A stretch of 56,714 bases of DNA. It comes from an uncultured Eubacteriales bacterium. Lineage in GTDB: Bacteria; Bacillota; Clostridia; Peptostreptococcales; Anaerovoracaceae. Location of the stretch: the NCBI GenBank assembly GCA_902774265.1, contig CACYHR010000029.1:1-56714 (forward strand), given 5' to 3'. Below are positions 44,091 through 53,347 of the stretch, piece after piece. Below the pieces are notes generated by a model that did no database searches, was not told the origin of the DNA, and worked only from the letters and a program-made list of their open reading frames with translations. The position numbers and the translations under genes were made by a program. The number at the start of each line of letters is the position of its first letter. Position 1 is the first letter of the stretch.

Positions 44091-45455
44091 ATGAAAGAGA
44101 GCACAGCAAACCGCACATATTTATGCATAGATCTGAAATCTTTTTATGCATCGGTTGAATGCGTCGAACGCGGACTTGACCCGATGACGACTGATCTTGT
44201 AGTGGCTGATCCGACCAGATCCGACAAGACGATATGCCTTGCGGTCTCGCCTTCTCTCAGGGCCAGGGGCGTCAGCAGCCGCGCAAGAGTCTTTGAGATC
44301 CCGAAATCGTATGAATACATTATGGCGCCTCCGCGGATGGCGCTGTACATCGAATATGCCGCTGCAATATACAAGGTATACCTCGATTACATTTCTGCTG
44401 ACGACATGCATGTGTATTCGATAGATGAAGTGTTTCTCGATGTAACACACTATCTTAAGAGATACAACTGCACTCCGAAGCAGATGGCGAATCTGCTGAT
44501 GGGCGAGGTCGAGCGGAGAGTAGGAGTCAGGGCGACGGCCGGCATCGGGCCGAATCTGTACCTTTGCAAAATAGCACTTGATATACTGGCAAAGCATGCA
44601 CCGGATTTTATCGGTGTGCTGGATGAGCAGAGCTACAGAAAAAAACTGTGGGATCACAGACCTCTTAAGGACTTCTGGAGGATAGGTTCGGGAACTGCAC
44701 GCAGACTGGAGCGGATAGGCATAACGACGATGCGGGGCATCGCAGAACAGGCGGAGAGAGATGAGGAGCTGCTTTACCGGATGTTCGGGATAGATGCCGA
44801 GCTGCTGATCGATCACGCATACGGCATAGAGCCGACGACAATAGCGGACATAAAAGGCTATAAAAACAAGAGTCATTCTCTGTCGCACGGGCAGGTGCTT
44901 ATGCGCGATTATACTAATGCGGAGGCCGAGCTTATAGTCAAGGAAATGACTGAGCAGCTCTGCCACGAGATGAGCGGTGTCGGGATGCTGACAAAGAATA
45001 TTTCAATAGCCGTCGGTTATTCGAATGCGCTTAAGGCTCCGATGTCTCACGGCTCTGTATCATTCAGTGTACCTATAGAAGCCGCTTCGATCATAATACC
45101 GAAGGTGGCTGCGCTGTACCGCAGGATCAGCGAACCCGGATATCCGGTGAGACGAATTTTTGTAAATTTCAACGATCTGCAAAAGAAAGGCGCAGACGGA
45201 CAGATTACGCTGTTCGACCTGATGGACAGCGAATCCGAGGAAGAGGGCAAGACCAAAGGTCAGATGCGCCGCGACGATATGAATGATCCTGTTGCGGAGA
45301 TACATGCAAAGCTGAGACGCGATGCTGCACTGCAGGAAACAGTAAACTCCATAAGAGCAAAATTCGGCAAGGATGCAATGTTCCGCGGTATGGACCTTGA
45401 GGATGCCGCAACAACGCTTGAACGAAACCACCAGGTCGGCGGTCATAAGGAATAG
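44091..45455 (+). CDS. Y-family DNA polymerase (UvrX/DinB-like)
   Basis: 454 residues. Catalytic acids lie in CIDLKSFYASVE and in SIDEVFLDVT, the two carboxylate motifs of Y-family polymerases. The little-finger domain follows, and QITLFDL near residue 375 is a beta-clamp binding motif. It should copy past damaged DNA with low accuracy. The protein is of the longer Firmicutes type, often found with a small YolD-like gene, as here (45520). I saw no LexA/DinR box before it and no clear ribosome site at the ATG. Confidence 0.88.
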   Translation: MKESTANRTYLCIDLKSFYASVECVERGLDPMTTDLVVADPTRSDKTICLAVSPSLRARGVSSRARVFEIPKSYEYIMAPPRMALYIEYAAAIYKVYLDYISADDMHVYSIDEVFLDVTHYLKRYNCTPKQMANLLMGEVERRVGVRATAGIGPNLYLCKIALDILAKHAPDFIGVLDEQSYRKKLWDHRPLKDFWRIGSGTARRLERIGITTMRGIAEQAERDEELLYRMFGIDAELLIDHAYGIEPTTIADIKGYKNKSHSLSHGQVLMRDYTNAEAELIVKEMTEQLCHEMSGVGMLTKNISIAVGYSNALKAPMSHGSVSFSVPIEAASIIIPKVAALYRRISEPGYPVRRIFVNFNDLQKKGADGQITLFDLMDSESEEEGKTKGQMRRDDMNDPVAEIHAKLRRDAALQETVNSIRAKFGKDAMFRGMDLEDAATTLERNHQVGGHKE

Positions 45456-45519
45456 ATACCGCGAACAAATGTAACAGGGGAATGTGACCGACGAAGCATA
45501 TACGGATAAAGGCTGAAAT

Positions 45520-45711
45520 ATGAATAACAGAACCACAAATAAAAAGCCGCGAAGCAGGATGCCTGCGTCGCAGCGTGCCAAACAGTTTGCACCGTTCAAA
45601 TCGCTCGGAGGCGATCTGGACATTGCTCTGAAAAGAGCCGAGGAAGAACACCGGCTGGAGACAGAATCGAAAAATGTGATACATGTGAGTCTCGAGGACG
45701 AAATGCAGTAA
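45520..45711 (+). CDS. Small YolD-like partner of the Y-family polymerase
   Basis: 63 residues. MPASQRAKQFAPFKSLGG is a version of the RAxQFxPFxAL motif found in YolD-like proteins that sit beside UvrX-type polymerases. It lies 64 bases after the polymerase gene in the same direction. It may modulate the polymerase; direct evidence is lacking for this family. Confidence 0.72.
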   Translation: MNNRTTNKKPRSRMPASQRAKQFAPFKSLGGDLDIALKRAEEEHRLETESKNVIHVSLEDEMQ

Positions 45712-45747
45712 GGAATTCTGCCGTAATGACCTCGTGCAGATCAGCCA

Positions 45748-46614
45748 TTATTTAAAGAACTCAAGCGCGTAGCCGATGAACTTGCGTGCAGCGCTTGTCA
45801 TGTGCTCTGAAGATGTGATGGCAATGCCAAAGGTGACATTCTCAGGCGGATCAAGCGGCAGCTTGACAAGATGCTCATTCCAGACGCGCGAACTGAGTTC
45901 GTTTACAAGGCTGATCCCGAGTCCCATCCTGACCATAGCCAGCGTGGCCGGAGTATCGTAAGTCGTATATCTTATAGACGGGTGAAGGTCATATTTATCA
46001 AAGATGTTGAGTATCTCCTGCTCTTTGCCCCATGATCCGATGATCAGATCATAGTTCTCGCATTCGGCAATCGGGAATTCCGAAAGGCCGGCCAGCTCGT
46101 GATCCTCGGGAAGAACGGCAACGACGGATGTATCGCATAGCGGCGTCCATTCATACGGCATAGGATCGCAATATGTAAGAATAGCAAGATCCGCCTTGTT
46201 CTGGTTGAGATTCGAATAGATATCCGAACGGATTCCTTCCATTATATCTATATGAATACCGGGATAATCGTTTTTGAAGCTGCGCACTATCTCAGGCAGC
46301 CAGGTGATAGCGACACTCGGATATACAGCAAGCGAAAGACTGCCCGAAACAACACCTCTCAGTTCATCCGCAGTCTGGTATATCTCTTTTTCTCTGGCAA
46401 GGAAATTACGCACCTTCGGCATGATTGCCTGACCTTCCGCCGTAAGTCTTACGCCCTTGCTGGATCTGATAAGGAGTTTGAGTCCCAGCTCATCCTCGAG
46501 TCCGGATATAAGCTGGCTTACAGCTGAAGGAGTGTAGCCGAGAGCTTCGGCGGCGGCTGTGACACTGCCGCGGTCAGCACATTCCACAAGTGCTTTACAT
46601 CTTGAATTATCCAC
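45748..46614 (-). CDS. LysR-family transcriptional regulator
   Basis: 288 residues. The N-terminal helix-turn-helix (CKALVECADRGSVTAAAEALGYTPSAVSQLISGLEDELG) and a LysR substrate domain are clear. GTG is the start, with AAAGGAG seven bases upstream, lying within the end of the EamA gene (8-base overlap). The two are thus co-transcribed, and the regulator may control the transporter or another gene. Effector unknown. Confidence 0.92.
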   Translation of the reverse strand: MDNSRCKALVECADRGSVTAAAEALGYTPSAVSQLISGLEDELGLKLLIRSSKGVRLTAEGQAIMPKVRNFLAREKEIYQTADELRGVVSGSLSLAVYPSVAITWLPEIVRSFKNDYPGIHIDIMEGIRSDIYSNLNQNKADLAILTYCDPMPYEWTPLCDTSVVAVLPEDHELAGLSEFPIAECENYDLIIGSWGKEQEILNIFDKYDLHPSIRYTTYDTPATLAMVRMGLGISLVNELSSRVWNEHLVKLPLDPPENVTFGIAITSSEHMTSAARKFIGYALEFFK

Positions 46615-47521
46615 GATCTTCTCCTTTCCCGCCGCGTTGGCCGATCACAGTAGCTGCGAATATGATCGTACTGCCGGTGATCTCACGCACAGACATCATC
46701 TCACCCAGTATCAATGATCCGAATATAGCTGCAAAAACTGCTTCTGTACTCATTATAAGCGCTGCAGTTGACGGATCGGTGTATTTTTGACCGATAATCT
46801 GAAAAGTATAACCAAGTGTAGTCGGAACGATAGTCTGGTAAAGCAGTACCGGCATGGCAAGCCATACTGCTTTCAGGCCGGGATCTTCAAGAATAAGAGC
46901 CGGTATAAGTCCGAAAGCACCGGCAAAAAACATCTGAAGCGCCGAGATAAGCACAGCGTTGTCTTTATCGAGGAAATAATTTACAGCAACTATCTGCGCA
47001 GCAAATCCAGCTGCGCTGATGAGTGTGAGCCAGTCTCCGACAGTAGCCCCTCCAAGACCGCCCTTAAGGCTCATGACAGCAAATCCGAACATTGCGAGAA
47101 TAACACAGAATACAGCCCGTCTGCTGACAGAATCGCCAAGAATGATGCTGAAAACAGGAACAAGCACTATATACACAGCAGAAATAAACCCGGATTTGCC
47201 GGCGCTCACAGTGATCAGACCTATCTGTTGTGTAGCTGAACCGGCAAACAGGCAAAACCCGCATATAAAACCGGCGAGAAGCAGCCGGAATTTTTTGCGC
47301 CTTAGCTGTGATCTCAGATTCTGCTTAGCTGACAGATAGCCGCTTTTTCCAAGCCCGCTTAGCGCAAGCGGAGCCAGAACGACAAAAGCCATAAGCTGTC
47401 GTATCGAATTAAACGACAGCGGAGGCAGATAATCAAGGCCGATTTTTTGTGAAATAAAGCCGGTGCCCCAAAGCACAGCCGTCAGCAGCAAACACAGATT
47501 TCCCTTAGTCCTGTCAGTCAT
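46607..47521 (-). CDS. EamA/DMT-family transporter
   Basis: 304 residues with ten helices in two EamA halves (TAVLWGTGFISQKIGLDYLPPLSFNSIRQ; second half TLGYTFQIIGQKYTDPSTAALIMSTEAVFAA). It carries the usual LSTEA-like end motif. It starts the EamA-LysR operon and is transcribed away from rplM. Small-molecule export is likely but substrate is unknown. Confidence 0.9.
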   Translation of the reverse strand: MTDRTKGNLCLLLTAVLWGTGFISQKIGLDYLPPLSFNSIRQLMAFVVLAPLALSGLGKSGYLSAKQNLRSQLRRKKFRLLLAGFICGFCLFAGSATQQIGLITVSAGKSGFISAVYIVLVPVFSIILGDSVSRRAVFCVILAMFGFAVMSLKGGLGGATVGDWLTLISAAGFAAQIVAVNYFLDKDNAVLISALQMFFAGAFGLIPALILEDPGLKAVWLAMPVLLYQTIVPTTLGYTFQIIGQKYTDPSTAALIMSTEAVFAAIFGSLILGEMMSVREITGSTIIFAATVIGQRGGKGEDRG

Positions 47522-47577
47522 GCATCCCCTTTAACCGAAGTTAATTCCTACATATCGAATTATATTCGAAAAATCGC

Positions 47578-47606
47578 TTGACTTCAATGATGCGCGAGAA
47601 TATACT
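47578..47606 (+). promoter_or_regulatory. Promoter of rplM-rpsI
   Basis: TTGACT, 17-base spacer, TATACT. A strong match to the housekeeping consensus, suited to a ribosomal protein operon. Confidence 0.8.
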
Positions 47607-47611
47607 AAATA

Positions 47612-47899
47612 AGCCTGTGCGCGGGATTGTACATATATATACGCATTTGTACGCATATTTGCACAGGAACTGAAGCAGGTATCATTTACCGGCAGCTTCG
47701 ACACTAATAATTTATTACTAGTTATGCCGAACAAGCAGGCGCGGCAGCGTAGAATCACGGCCCGTCTTCCCAGTAGGCAGACCGAAAAAGCTCGGGAACA
47801 TGTGCGCTATGTACGGCTCACTCTGACCATAAGAGGCAGGAAAGAGCCCAAAGCAAAAGGCAGTGTTTCGGAACTGAGTAGGTAGAAAGGATTCAAGGA
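47612..47899 (+). promoter_or_regulatory. Long rplM leader, possible L13 leader RNA
   Basis: About 290 bases separate the promoter and rplM. CCTGTGC (47622-47628) can pair with GCACAGG (47661-47667). Ribosomal protein L13 leaders exist in Firmicutes and bind L13 or the nascent product, but I cannot confirm the family here. No open frame is convincing. Confidence 0.35.
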
Positions 47900-48328
47900 A
47901 TGAAGTCTTACATCGCTAAGCCATCCGATATCGACCGCAAGTGGTACGTTATCGATGCAGAAGGCAAGACTCTCGGAAAGCTCGCAGTTGAGGCAGCTAT
48001 GATCCTGAGAGGAAAGAAAAAGCCTATCTACACACCTCACATCGACACAGGCGACTATGTAGTCGTTATCAATGCTGAGAAGGTTGCTGTAACAGGCAAG
48101 AAGGAAACTGACAAGATCTACAAGAGACACAGCGGTTATCCGGGTGGACTCAAAGAGACAACTCTCGGTGAGATGAGAGCGAAGAAGCCGGAAGAGGTTA
48201 TCCTCCACGCAGTCAGAGGAATGATGCCAAAGGGCAGACTCGGACGTCAGATGTTCAAAAAGCTCAAAGTTTACGCAGGTCCTGAGCATCCACATGCAGC
48301 TCAGAAGCCTGAGGTATGGAATTTCTAG
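47900..48328 (+). CDS. rplM: 50S ribosomal protein L13
   Basis: 142 residues, the normal length. It begins [20 protein letters not shown] and contains [29 protein letters not shown] and [22 protein letters not shown], all standard for L13. L13 is an early-assembly 23S-binding protein. AAGGA is close to the ATG. rpsI follows 17 bases later, the classic pair. Confidence 0.97.
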   Translation: MKSYIAKPSDIDRKWYVIDAEGKTLGKLAVEAAMILRGKKKPIYTPHIDTGDYVVVINAEKVAVTGKKETDKIYKRHSGYPGGLKETTLGEMRAKKPEEVILHAVRGMMPKGRLGRQMFKKLKVYAGPEHPHAAQKPEVWNF

Positions 48329-48345
48329 GAAGGGAGGATTAAGAA

Positions 48346-48744
48346 ATGGCTAAGACTATGTATCAGGCAACAGGCAGAAGAAAGTCATCCGTAGCTAGAG
48401 TCAGACTTCTCCCGGGTGCCGGAAATATCATCATCAACAAGAGAGACATCGACACATATTTCGGTGCTAAAGACATCGTTAAGAACGAGGTAAGAAGACC
48501 TCTCGAGCTGACAGGAACACTGGGCAGCTACGATGTTATCGCTACAGTAAACGGCGGCGGATTCACAGGTCAGGCAGGCGCACTCAGACACGGTATCGCA
48601 AGAGCACTGTGCGAAGTTGACGCTGAGGCTTACAGACCTGCACTCAAGGCTGCAGGCTTCCTGACAAGAGACCCGAGAATGAAGGAAAGAAAGAAACCAG
48701 GTCTCAAAAAAGCGAGAAGAGCAAGCCAGTTCTCAAAGAGATAA
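48346..48744 (+). CDS. rpsI: 30S ribosomal protein S9
   Basis: 132 residues. It has [38 protein letters not shown] and the end [12 protein letters not shown], which projects a basic tail toward the tRNA. GGGAGG precedes the ATG. The 3' end of rpsI is a known target for integrative elements, and an integrase remnant lies 175 bases downstream. Confidence 0.97.
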   Translation: MAKTMYQATGRRKSSVARVRLLPGAGNIIINKRDIDTYFGAKDIVKNEVRRPLELTGTLGSYDVIATVNGGGFTGQAGALRHGIARALCEVDAEAYRPALKAAGFLTRDPRMKERKKPGLKKARRASQFSKR

Positions 48745-48869
48745 TTTTTATCGCTTCGCAGGACTTCTCAGAACTGCTGAGAGCTTGCAATCACTGGGTT
48801 TCAGAAACGCTCCGTTGTTATGCGGAGGCGTGAGACGGGACTTACTTGCAACAAATCCAGAATTCAGAA

Positions 48870-48905
48870 AGAGATGTTTTTATTAGAGAAAGACATCTCT
48901 TTTTG
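48870..48905 (+). terminator. Terminator after rplM-rpsI
   Basis: AGAGATGT (48870-48877) pairs with ACATCTCT (48893-48900), followed by TTTTTG. The bases 48745-48869 hold small palindromes (CTCCG/CGGAG) and no gene. Confidence 0.75.
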
Positions 48906-48918
48906 TTTTGTCCAGATC

Positions 48919-49044
48919 CTATATCTTGTTGATTGCATCGAGTAACTCCTTTATATCAGGATGGGTATAGACTTTCTAGGTAAGGCTCATGACTCCGCTG
49001 TGACCGATAGAATCTATTGGGGCAAGGCTGCCATGTGCTGCCAT
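48919..49044 (-). pseudogene. C-terminal remnant of a tyrosine recombinase
   Basis: The minus strand reads HGSLAPIDSIGHSGVMSL, a premature TAG, then KVYTHPDIKELLDAINKI and a stop. The GH...YTH pattern with the catalytic His and Tyr is the last part of phage- or ICE-type tyrosine integrases. Only ~42 codons remain, and a stop breaks them. ICE integrases often lie next to the 3' end of rpsI, which they use as attachment site, matching this position. Confidence 0.6.
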
Positions 49045-49252
49045 CTATTTGTTGCAAAATTGCTGCAAAAATGTGCTACAATCATGTTAATTATTGCTGA
49101 TTGAGTTTTGAGATTTACTATTACTTTACAATATATAACCTAAAACGATATGGCGATTCGGCGTTCATAACAGCTGAACAGGATGCAGGATTCATTCTGA
49201 CGATGGTACAGATGGTCTGCATTCAATACAGGGAAACTAAGGAGTAAAATGC

Positions 49253-50848
49253 ATGTATATCGTTGTATATGACTTCGGTACAAGCAGCGTGAAAACCTGT
49301 CTGTTTGAGATCGATACTGAAATACGGCTCGTAACGGGTGCCACGGCAGGGTACGGACTGTACATATCCGACGATGGTGGTGCGGAACAGGATACGGAAG
49401 AATGGTGGTCGGCACTGTGTAAGACTACACGTGAGCTGTTCAGGAAATCGGATGTCCGGCCTGAAGAAATCGAAGGAATGGCTTTTTGTTCACAGATGCA
49501 GGGTGCTGTTTTCGTAGATGAGAACGGCAATGCTGTCAGACCTCCAATGAACTATCTGGATCAGAAGGGTGTCAAAGAGTACAGGAATTGCATGGGCAGA
49601 GGGATAATCAAGGTCTCCGGCTGCAGCCTGTACAAGCTGGTACGGAATCTGATCGTGAATTATGCCGGTTCGACAAGCGCCAAGGATCCTGTATGGAAGT
49701 ACAAGTGGGTGGAGAACAACGAGCCCGAAACATATAAGAAAATATATAAATGGCTGGATATCGGCGACTACCTACTTGCGCGCTGTACGGGCAGGATTGT
49801 GAGGACTGCTGATTCAGCATTTGCGACCTTCCTGTATGATACCAGAAAGGGAAAGGAAGGCTGGAACCGTGGCCTGCTGAAGATGTATAAGGTAAATCCC
49901 GACCATATGCCGGAAATAATCGACTGCACGGATAAGGCCGGCGAACTGACGGAGAAGGCTGCTGAAGACCTGGGTCTCGTTAAGGGGATCCCTGTATTCG
50001 GAGGAGGTGGCGACACGACATTCGTCAATATCGGAGCCGGATGCACAAGGCCTGGAGACACACATATATATGTCGGAACATCCGGATGGGTATCGACATA
50101 TCTTGATTATCAGACTGTTGATATCAATGCAATGATAACAGGAGTTCTGTCGGCAAAGAAAGGATACTTCAATTATTACGCGGAACTGGAAACAGCCGGC
50201 AAGTGCTTTGAATGGGTCATGAATCATCTCGCACTGGATGAAATCGGTGTGTACCTGGACAGTATCAAGGTGACGGATGATTATGAGAAAAAGCATATAA
50301 ACCTTTATGATTATCTTTCTGAAGAGGTCAGCAAAGTGCCGCCGGGTGCGAACGGCGTGATATTCACCCCGTGGCTGCACGGCAACCGATGTCCGTTTGA
50401 GGACGCCAATGCAGGAGGGATGTTCTTCAACATCAGGATCGAAAACGGCAAGAGGGATATGATACGCGCTGTTCTTGAGGGTATCTGTTATCATCTGCGC
50501 TGGCTGCTTGAAAGCGAGGCGAAAAAGGTAAAAACGTCTGATAAGGTCAGGTTCGTTGGCGGCGGCGCGCTGTCGCCTGTTACATGCCAGATGCTCGCAG
50601 ACATTACAGGAAGACCGATAGAGACAGTAAGGAATGTCCAGGAGGCGGGCGCGGTCGGAACGGCGCTCGTTGTCGCGGCAGGCATCAGAGGCGTAGATGT
50701 ACTGGATCTGTCGCGTCAGCTTGTAAAAGCTGATCATGTATATATCCCGAATCGCGAAAACAGGGATGTATATGAACGAAACTATGATGTGTTTAAGAAA
50801 TTATATAAATCCAATGTATCGAACTTCAGGGATCTGAATGCAAAATAA
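49253..50848 (+). CDS. FGGY-family carbohydrate kinase
   Basis: 531 residues. It begins MYIVVYDFGTSSVKTCLFE, the phosphate-binding strand of the FGGY/actin fold, and carries FCSQMQGAVFVDE, GTSGWVSTYL and VRFVGGGALSPVTCQMLADITGRPI. These fit xylulokinase-type sugar kinases; the sugar is not fixed by sequence. AAGGAG is eight bases before the ATG. It begins a five-gene unit, with gaps of 71, 14, 59 and 58 bases between the genes. A possible promoter (TTGAGA, then TATATA after 18 bases) lies about 49110-49136. Confidence 0.88.
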   Translation: MYIVVYDFGTSSVKTCLFEIDTEIRLVTGATAGYGLYISDDGGAEQDTEEWWSALCKTTRELFRKSDVRPEEIEGMAFCSQMQGAVFVDENGNAVRPPMNYLDQKGVKEYRNCMGRGIIKVSGCSLYKLVRNLIVNYAGSTSAKDPVWKYKWVENNEPETYKKIYKWLDIGDYLLARCTGRIVRTADSAFATFLYDTRKGKEGWNRGLLKMYKVNPDHMPEIIDCTDKAGELTEKAAEDLGLVKGIPVFGGGGDTTFVNIGAGCTRPGDTHIYVGTSGWVSTYLDYQTVDINAMITGVLSAKKGYFNYYAELETAGKCFEWVMNHLALDEIGVYLDSIKVTDDYEKKHINLYDYLSEEVSKVPPGANGVIFTPWLHGNRCPFEDANAGGMFFNIRIENGKRDMIRAVLEGICYHLRWLLESEAKKVKTSDKVRFVGGGALSPVTCQMLADITGRPIETVRNVQEAGAVGTALVVAAGIRGVDVLDLSRQLVKADHVYIPNRENRDVYERNYDVFKKLYKSNVSNFRDLNAK

Positions 50849-50919
50849 TATAACAGACGCCAACAAGCATGCCCGGCGGATGCAATGACAATTTCCGGTG
50901 GAAACAAGGAGGAAATATA

Positions 50920-51552
50920 ATGAATGTATATGATTTTGACGGGACTATTTTCTATTCGGACTGCACTATAGGTTTTGCTCTCTGGTGTATGAAGCGTCAA
51001 CCCGGGCTGTGGTTCACTTTTTTCCCGGGCATGATGAAGACCCTGGTACTGCACAAAATGGGTAAGCTGCCGAATTATAAGCTGCAGCGCAAGATGTTCA
51101 GTGTTCTGACAATGGTAGATGATCTGGATGAACAGATCGAGCGCTACTGGGACAAATATGAGAAAAGGATCTCTTCGTGGTATCTGGCTCAGAAGAAACC
51201 TGACGATCTCATTATCAGCGCGTCCCCGGAATGTCTCATCGGGCCAATAGCAAAGAGGCTGGGCGTGAACTATATGGCTACGGAATACGACCCTGAATTC
51301 GGGATTTTTCTCAACAATCTGATGTACGCGAAGGAGAAGGCGAAGTATATATTTGATCACGGTTTCCCGATGATCGATAATTTCTACTCTGATTCTCTTG
51401 CCGATACGCCGCTCGCACTCTGTGCCGAAAAGGCGCATCTGGTGACCAATCATGCCAGCACGGTGATCGACTGGCCTGAGCTGGATGAGACGACCATGAG
51501 TAAGGTCAAGGAGAAAATCGACACAGGCTGGAACATACATCTGAAGGAGTAA
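50920..51552 (+). CDS. HAD-family phosphatase (HAD-IB type)
   Basis: About 210 residues. The motifs are complete: VYDFDGTIFYSD (motif I, nucleophile Asp), IISASPECLIGPIA (II), YAKEKAKYIFD (III, Lys) and DNFYSDSLADTPL (IV). The cap is helical (QPGLWFTFFPGMMKTLVL). HAD-IB enzymes dephosphorylate small phosphate esters such as phosphoserine or sugar-like phosphates. The ATG at 50920 has AGGAGG eight bases upstream. Following a sugar kinase in one operon, it may act on the product of that kinase or a derivative. Confidence 0.87.
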   Translation: MNVYDFDGTIFYSDCTIGFALWCMKRQPGLWFTFFPGMMKTLVLHKMGKLPNYKLQRKMFSVLTMVDDLDEQIERYWDKYEKRISSWYLAQKKPDDLIISASPECLIGPIAKRLGVNYMATEYDPEFGIFLNNLMYAKEKAKYIFDHGFPMIDNFYSDSLADTPLALCAEKAHLVTNHASTVIDWPELDETTMSKVKEKIDTGWNIHLKE

Positions 51553-51566
51553 GAGGAAACAAAGAA

Positions 51567-53288
51567 ATGAATGGTTTTTGCGAGAAAAAATTCAGATCAA
51601 TGCTGATATCAGGTACATTCACCAAGGCAGTCATGTACCTGATGCTGCTTAGCGACAGCATAATTGCAGGTTACTTTATAGGAGAAGCGGGTGTTGCCGG
51701 GATCAATGCGATCACACCGGTCACAGCAATCGTCACATTCTTCGGAGATCTGGTATCGACAGGCGTCGGGATTGCTTTCACACGCGAGGTCGGCGCGATG
51801 AGAAAGGACAGGGCCGATGAGATATACGGTCAGGGACTAATCATCAGCGTTGGCATGGGACTTATCTCAGCACTTCTGATATTTGTGTTCCGTGACGCTT
51901 ATTTCGGTATAAGCGGGGTCACGGGAGATATCCTGGATAGCGCGCTGCAGTATTACCGCTGGATCCCGATCAACGCGTTTCTGACCATTGTTATCTTCTA
52001 TCTGGAGCAGATGGTCTACAGTGACGGAGATGAGCTATGCAATAATATCTGCTACGGATTCCAGATCGGCGGTAACATTCTCTGTTCAGTCATACTGGCC
52101 AGGCACCTTGGTATGACTGGCATCATCCTGGGTTCCGTGACAGGCAACAGTCTCGGCATCCTTACATGCCTCTGGCACTATTTCCGCAAGGAGAATACGC
52201 TGCACTTCGTGTGGCATCTGTCATTCAGGGATTTCCTGATGACGTCGCGGTACAGCATCGTGGATTCTTCCGTATATATCTGCTGGGGCCTGATGGACTA
52301 TGTAATGATAGGATTTGTCTCAAATCACTATGGCGGATCCGGCCTGATCACTCTGGCAGTTGTCGTCAGCCTGATCGAGTTCGGCGTCGTGATGGATGGC
52401 GTGGGAATGGCGATGCAGCCGCTGATAGGTACATATTTCGGAGAGAAGAATCATCAGCTCATCAGGAGGGTCATGAGATCCGGCATCAAGGCTGCAATCG
52501 TTGAAGGCATTATCGCTACGATCTTTATCTGGATATTTGCGAGACAGTTCTGCGGTCTGTTCGGGATCACCGGCGGAGATTCTCTTGCACCGTCGATAAC
52601 AGCGCTTCGGATCGTATCGCTCGGGTTCGTGTTCTGCAGCCTGGTGTCGCTCACGACTTCGTATTATATGCTGATCGACCGTATAGGCATGGCAACATGT
52701 ATCGCGTGCTTCCAGAACGGTCTCCTGTACATTCTGCTGCCGATACTGGGATCATACATTTTTGGGTTCAATGGAATGTGGGCCGGATTTGCCGTTGCTC
52801 CTATGCTGACACTGGCAGCAGCTATGCTATATGTGTATATGCGATTCGGCAAAGATAATTTCCCGTTCCTGTTAAACTATATGGAGACAGAAATAATCGT
52901 GATGGACGATACTCTGTCGGCTGAGATCGTTTCAGAACTGTCTGAAAAGGTCGAAAGCTGCATGGAGTCCCATCAGTATTCTAAGGCAGATGCAAACCGC
53001 GCAGCGCTCTTCGTAGAGGAAATCTTTCTGACCATACTGGAAAAGAATAAAAAGAGCAGGAAGGCTATTCTGATCGAGATCTCTCTGTTCTTTGAATCTG
53101 ATTCTGTTCTCATCATTGCGCGTGATTCCGGGGATTTATTCGATCTGACTGACCCTGATCTTCATATCAGTGGATTAAGCGGATTCATACTCAGCGGATT
53201 GATGGAATCGCATAATGAAAAAGCTTATCTTGTGACCACTGGTTACAACAGAAATATGATACGCTTCAGACGCCATCAGGAGAGCTGA
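51567..53288 (+). CDS. MATE-family transporter with C-terminal HATPase-like domain
   Basis: 573 residues. The first ~445 form twelve helices with MATE signatures (KAVMYLMLLSDSIIAGYFIGEAGVAGINAI; GVAFTREVGA-like segment; GVGMAMQPLIGTYFGE). MATE proteins export small organic compounds with a sodium or proton gradient. The remaining ~125 residues look like an anti-sigma (RsbW-type) HATPase: DANRAALFVEEIFLTILEKN (N-box region), IIARDSGDLFDLTDPDL (G1 region) and a GFILSGLMESHNEKA stretch. The N-box Asn is replaced by Thr, so ATP turnover is doubtful. MATE plus HATPase-like tails occur in Firmicutes, but their role is unclear. Confidence 0.82.
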   Translation: MNGFCEKKFRSMLISGTFTKAVMYLMLLSDSIIAGYFIGEAGVAGINAITPVTAIVTFFGDLVSTGVGIAFTREVGAMRKDRADEIYGQGLIISVGMGLISALLIFVFRDAYFGISGVTGDILDSALQYYRWIPINAFLTIVIFYLEQMVYSDGDELCNNICYGFQIGGNILCSVILARHLGMTGIILGSVTGNSLGILTCLWHYFRKENTLHFVWHLSFRDFLMTSRYSIVDSSVYICWGLMDYVMIGFVSNHYGGSGLITLAVVVSLIEFGVVMDGVGMAMQPLIGTYFGEKNHQLIRRVMRSGIKAAIVEGIIATIFIWIFARQFCGLFGITGGDSLAPSITALRIVSLGFVFCSLVSLTTSYYMLIDRIGMATCIACFQNGLLYILLPILGSYIFGFNGMWAGFAVAPMLTLAAAMLYVYMRFGKDNFPFLLNYMETEIIVMDDTLSAEIVSELSEKVESCMESHQYSKADANRAALFVEEIFLTILEKNKKSRKAILIEISLFFESDSVLIIARDSGDLFDLTDPDLHISGLSGFILSGLMESHNEKAYLVTTGYNRNMIRFRRHQES

Positions 53289-53347
53289 CGGCGAAATGGC
53301 ATATGTTGATATTGAGACGCTGTACTGGTTTTACAAAGGAGGGGAAA

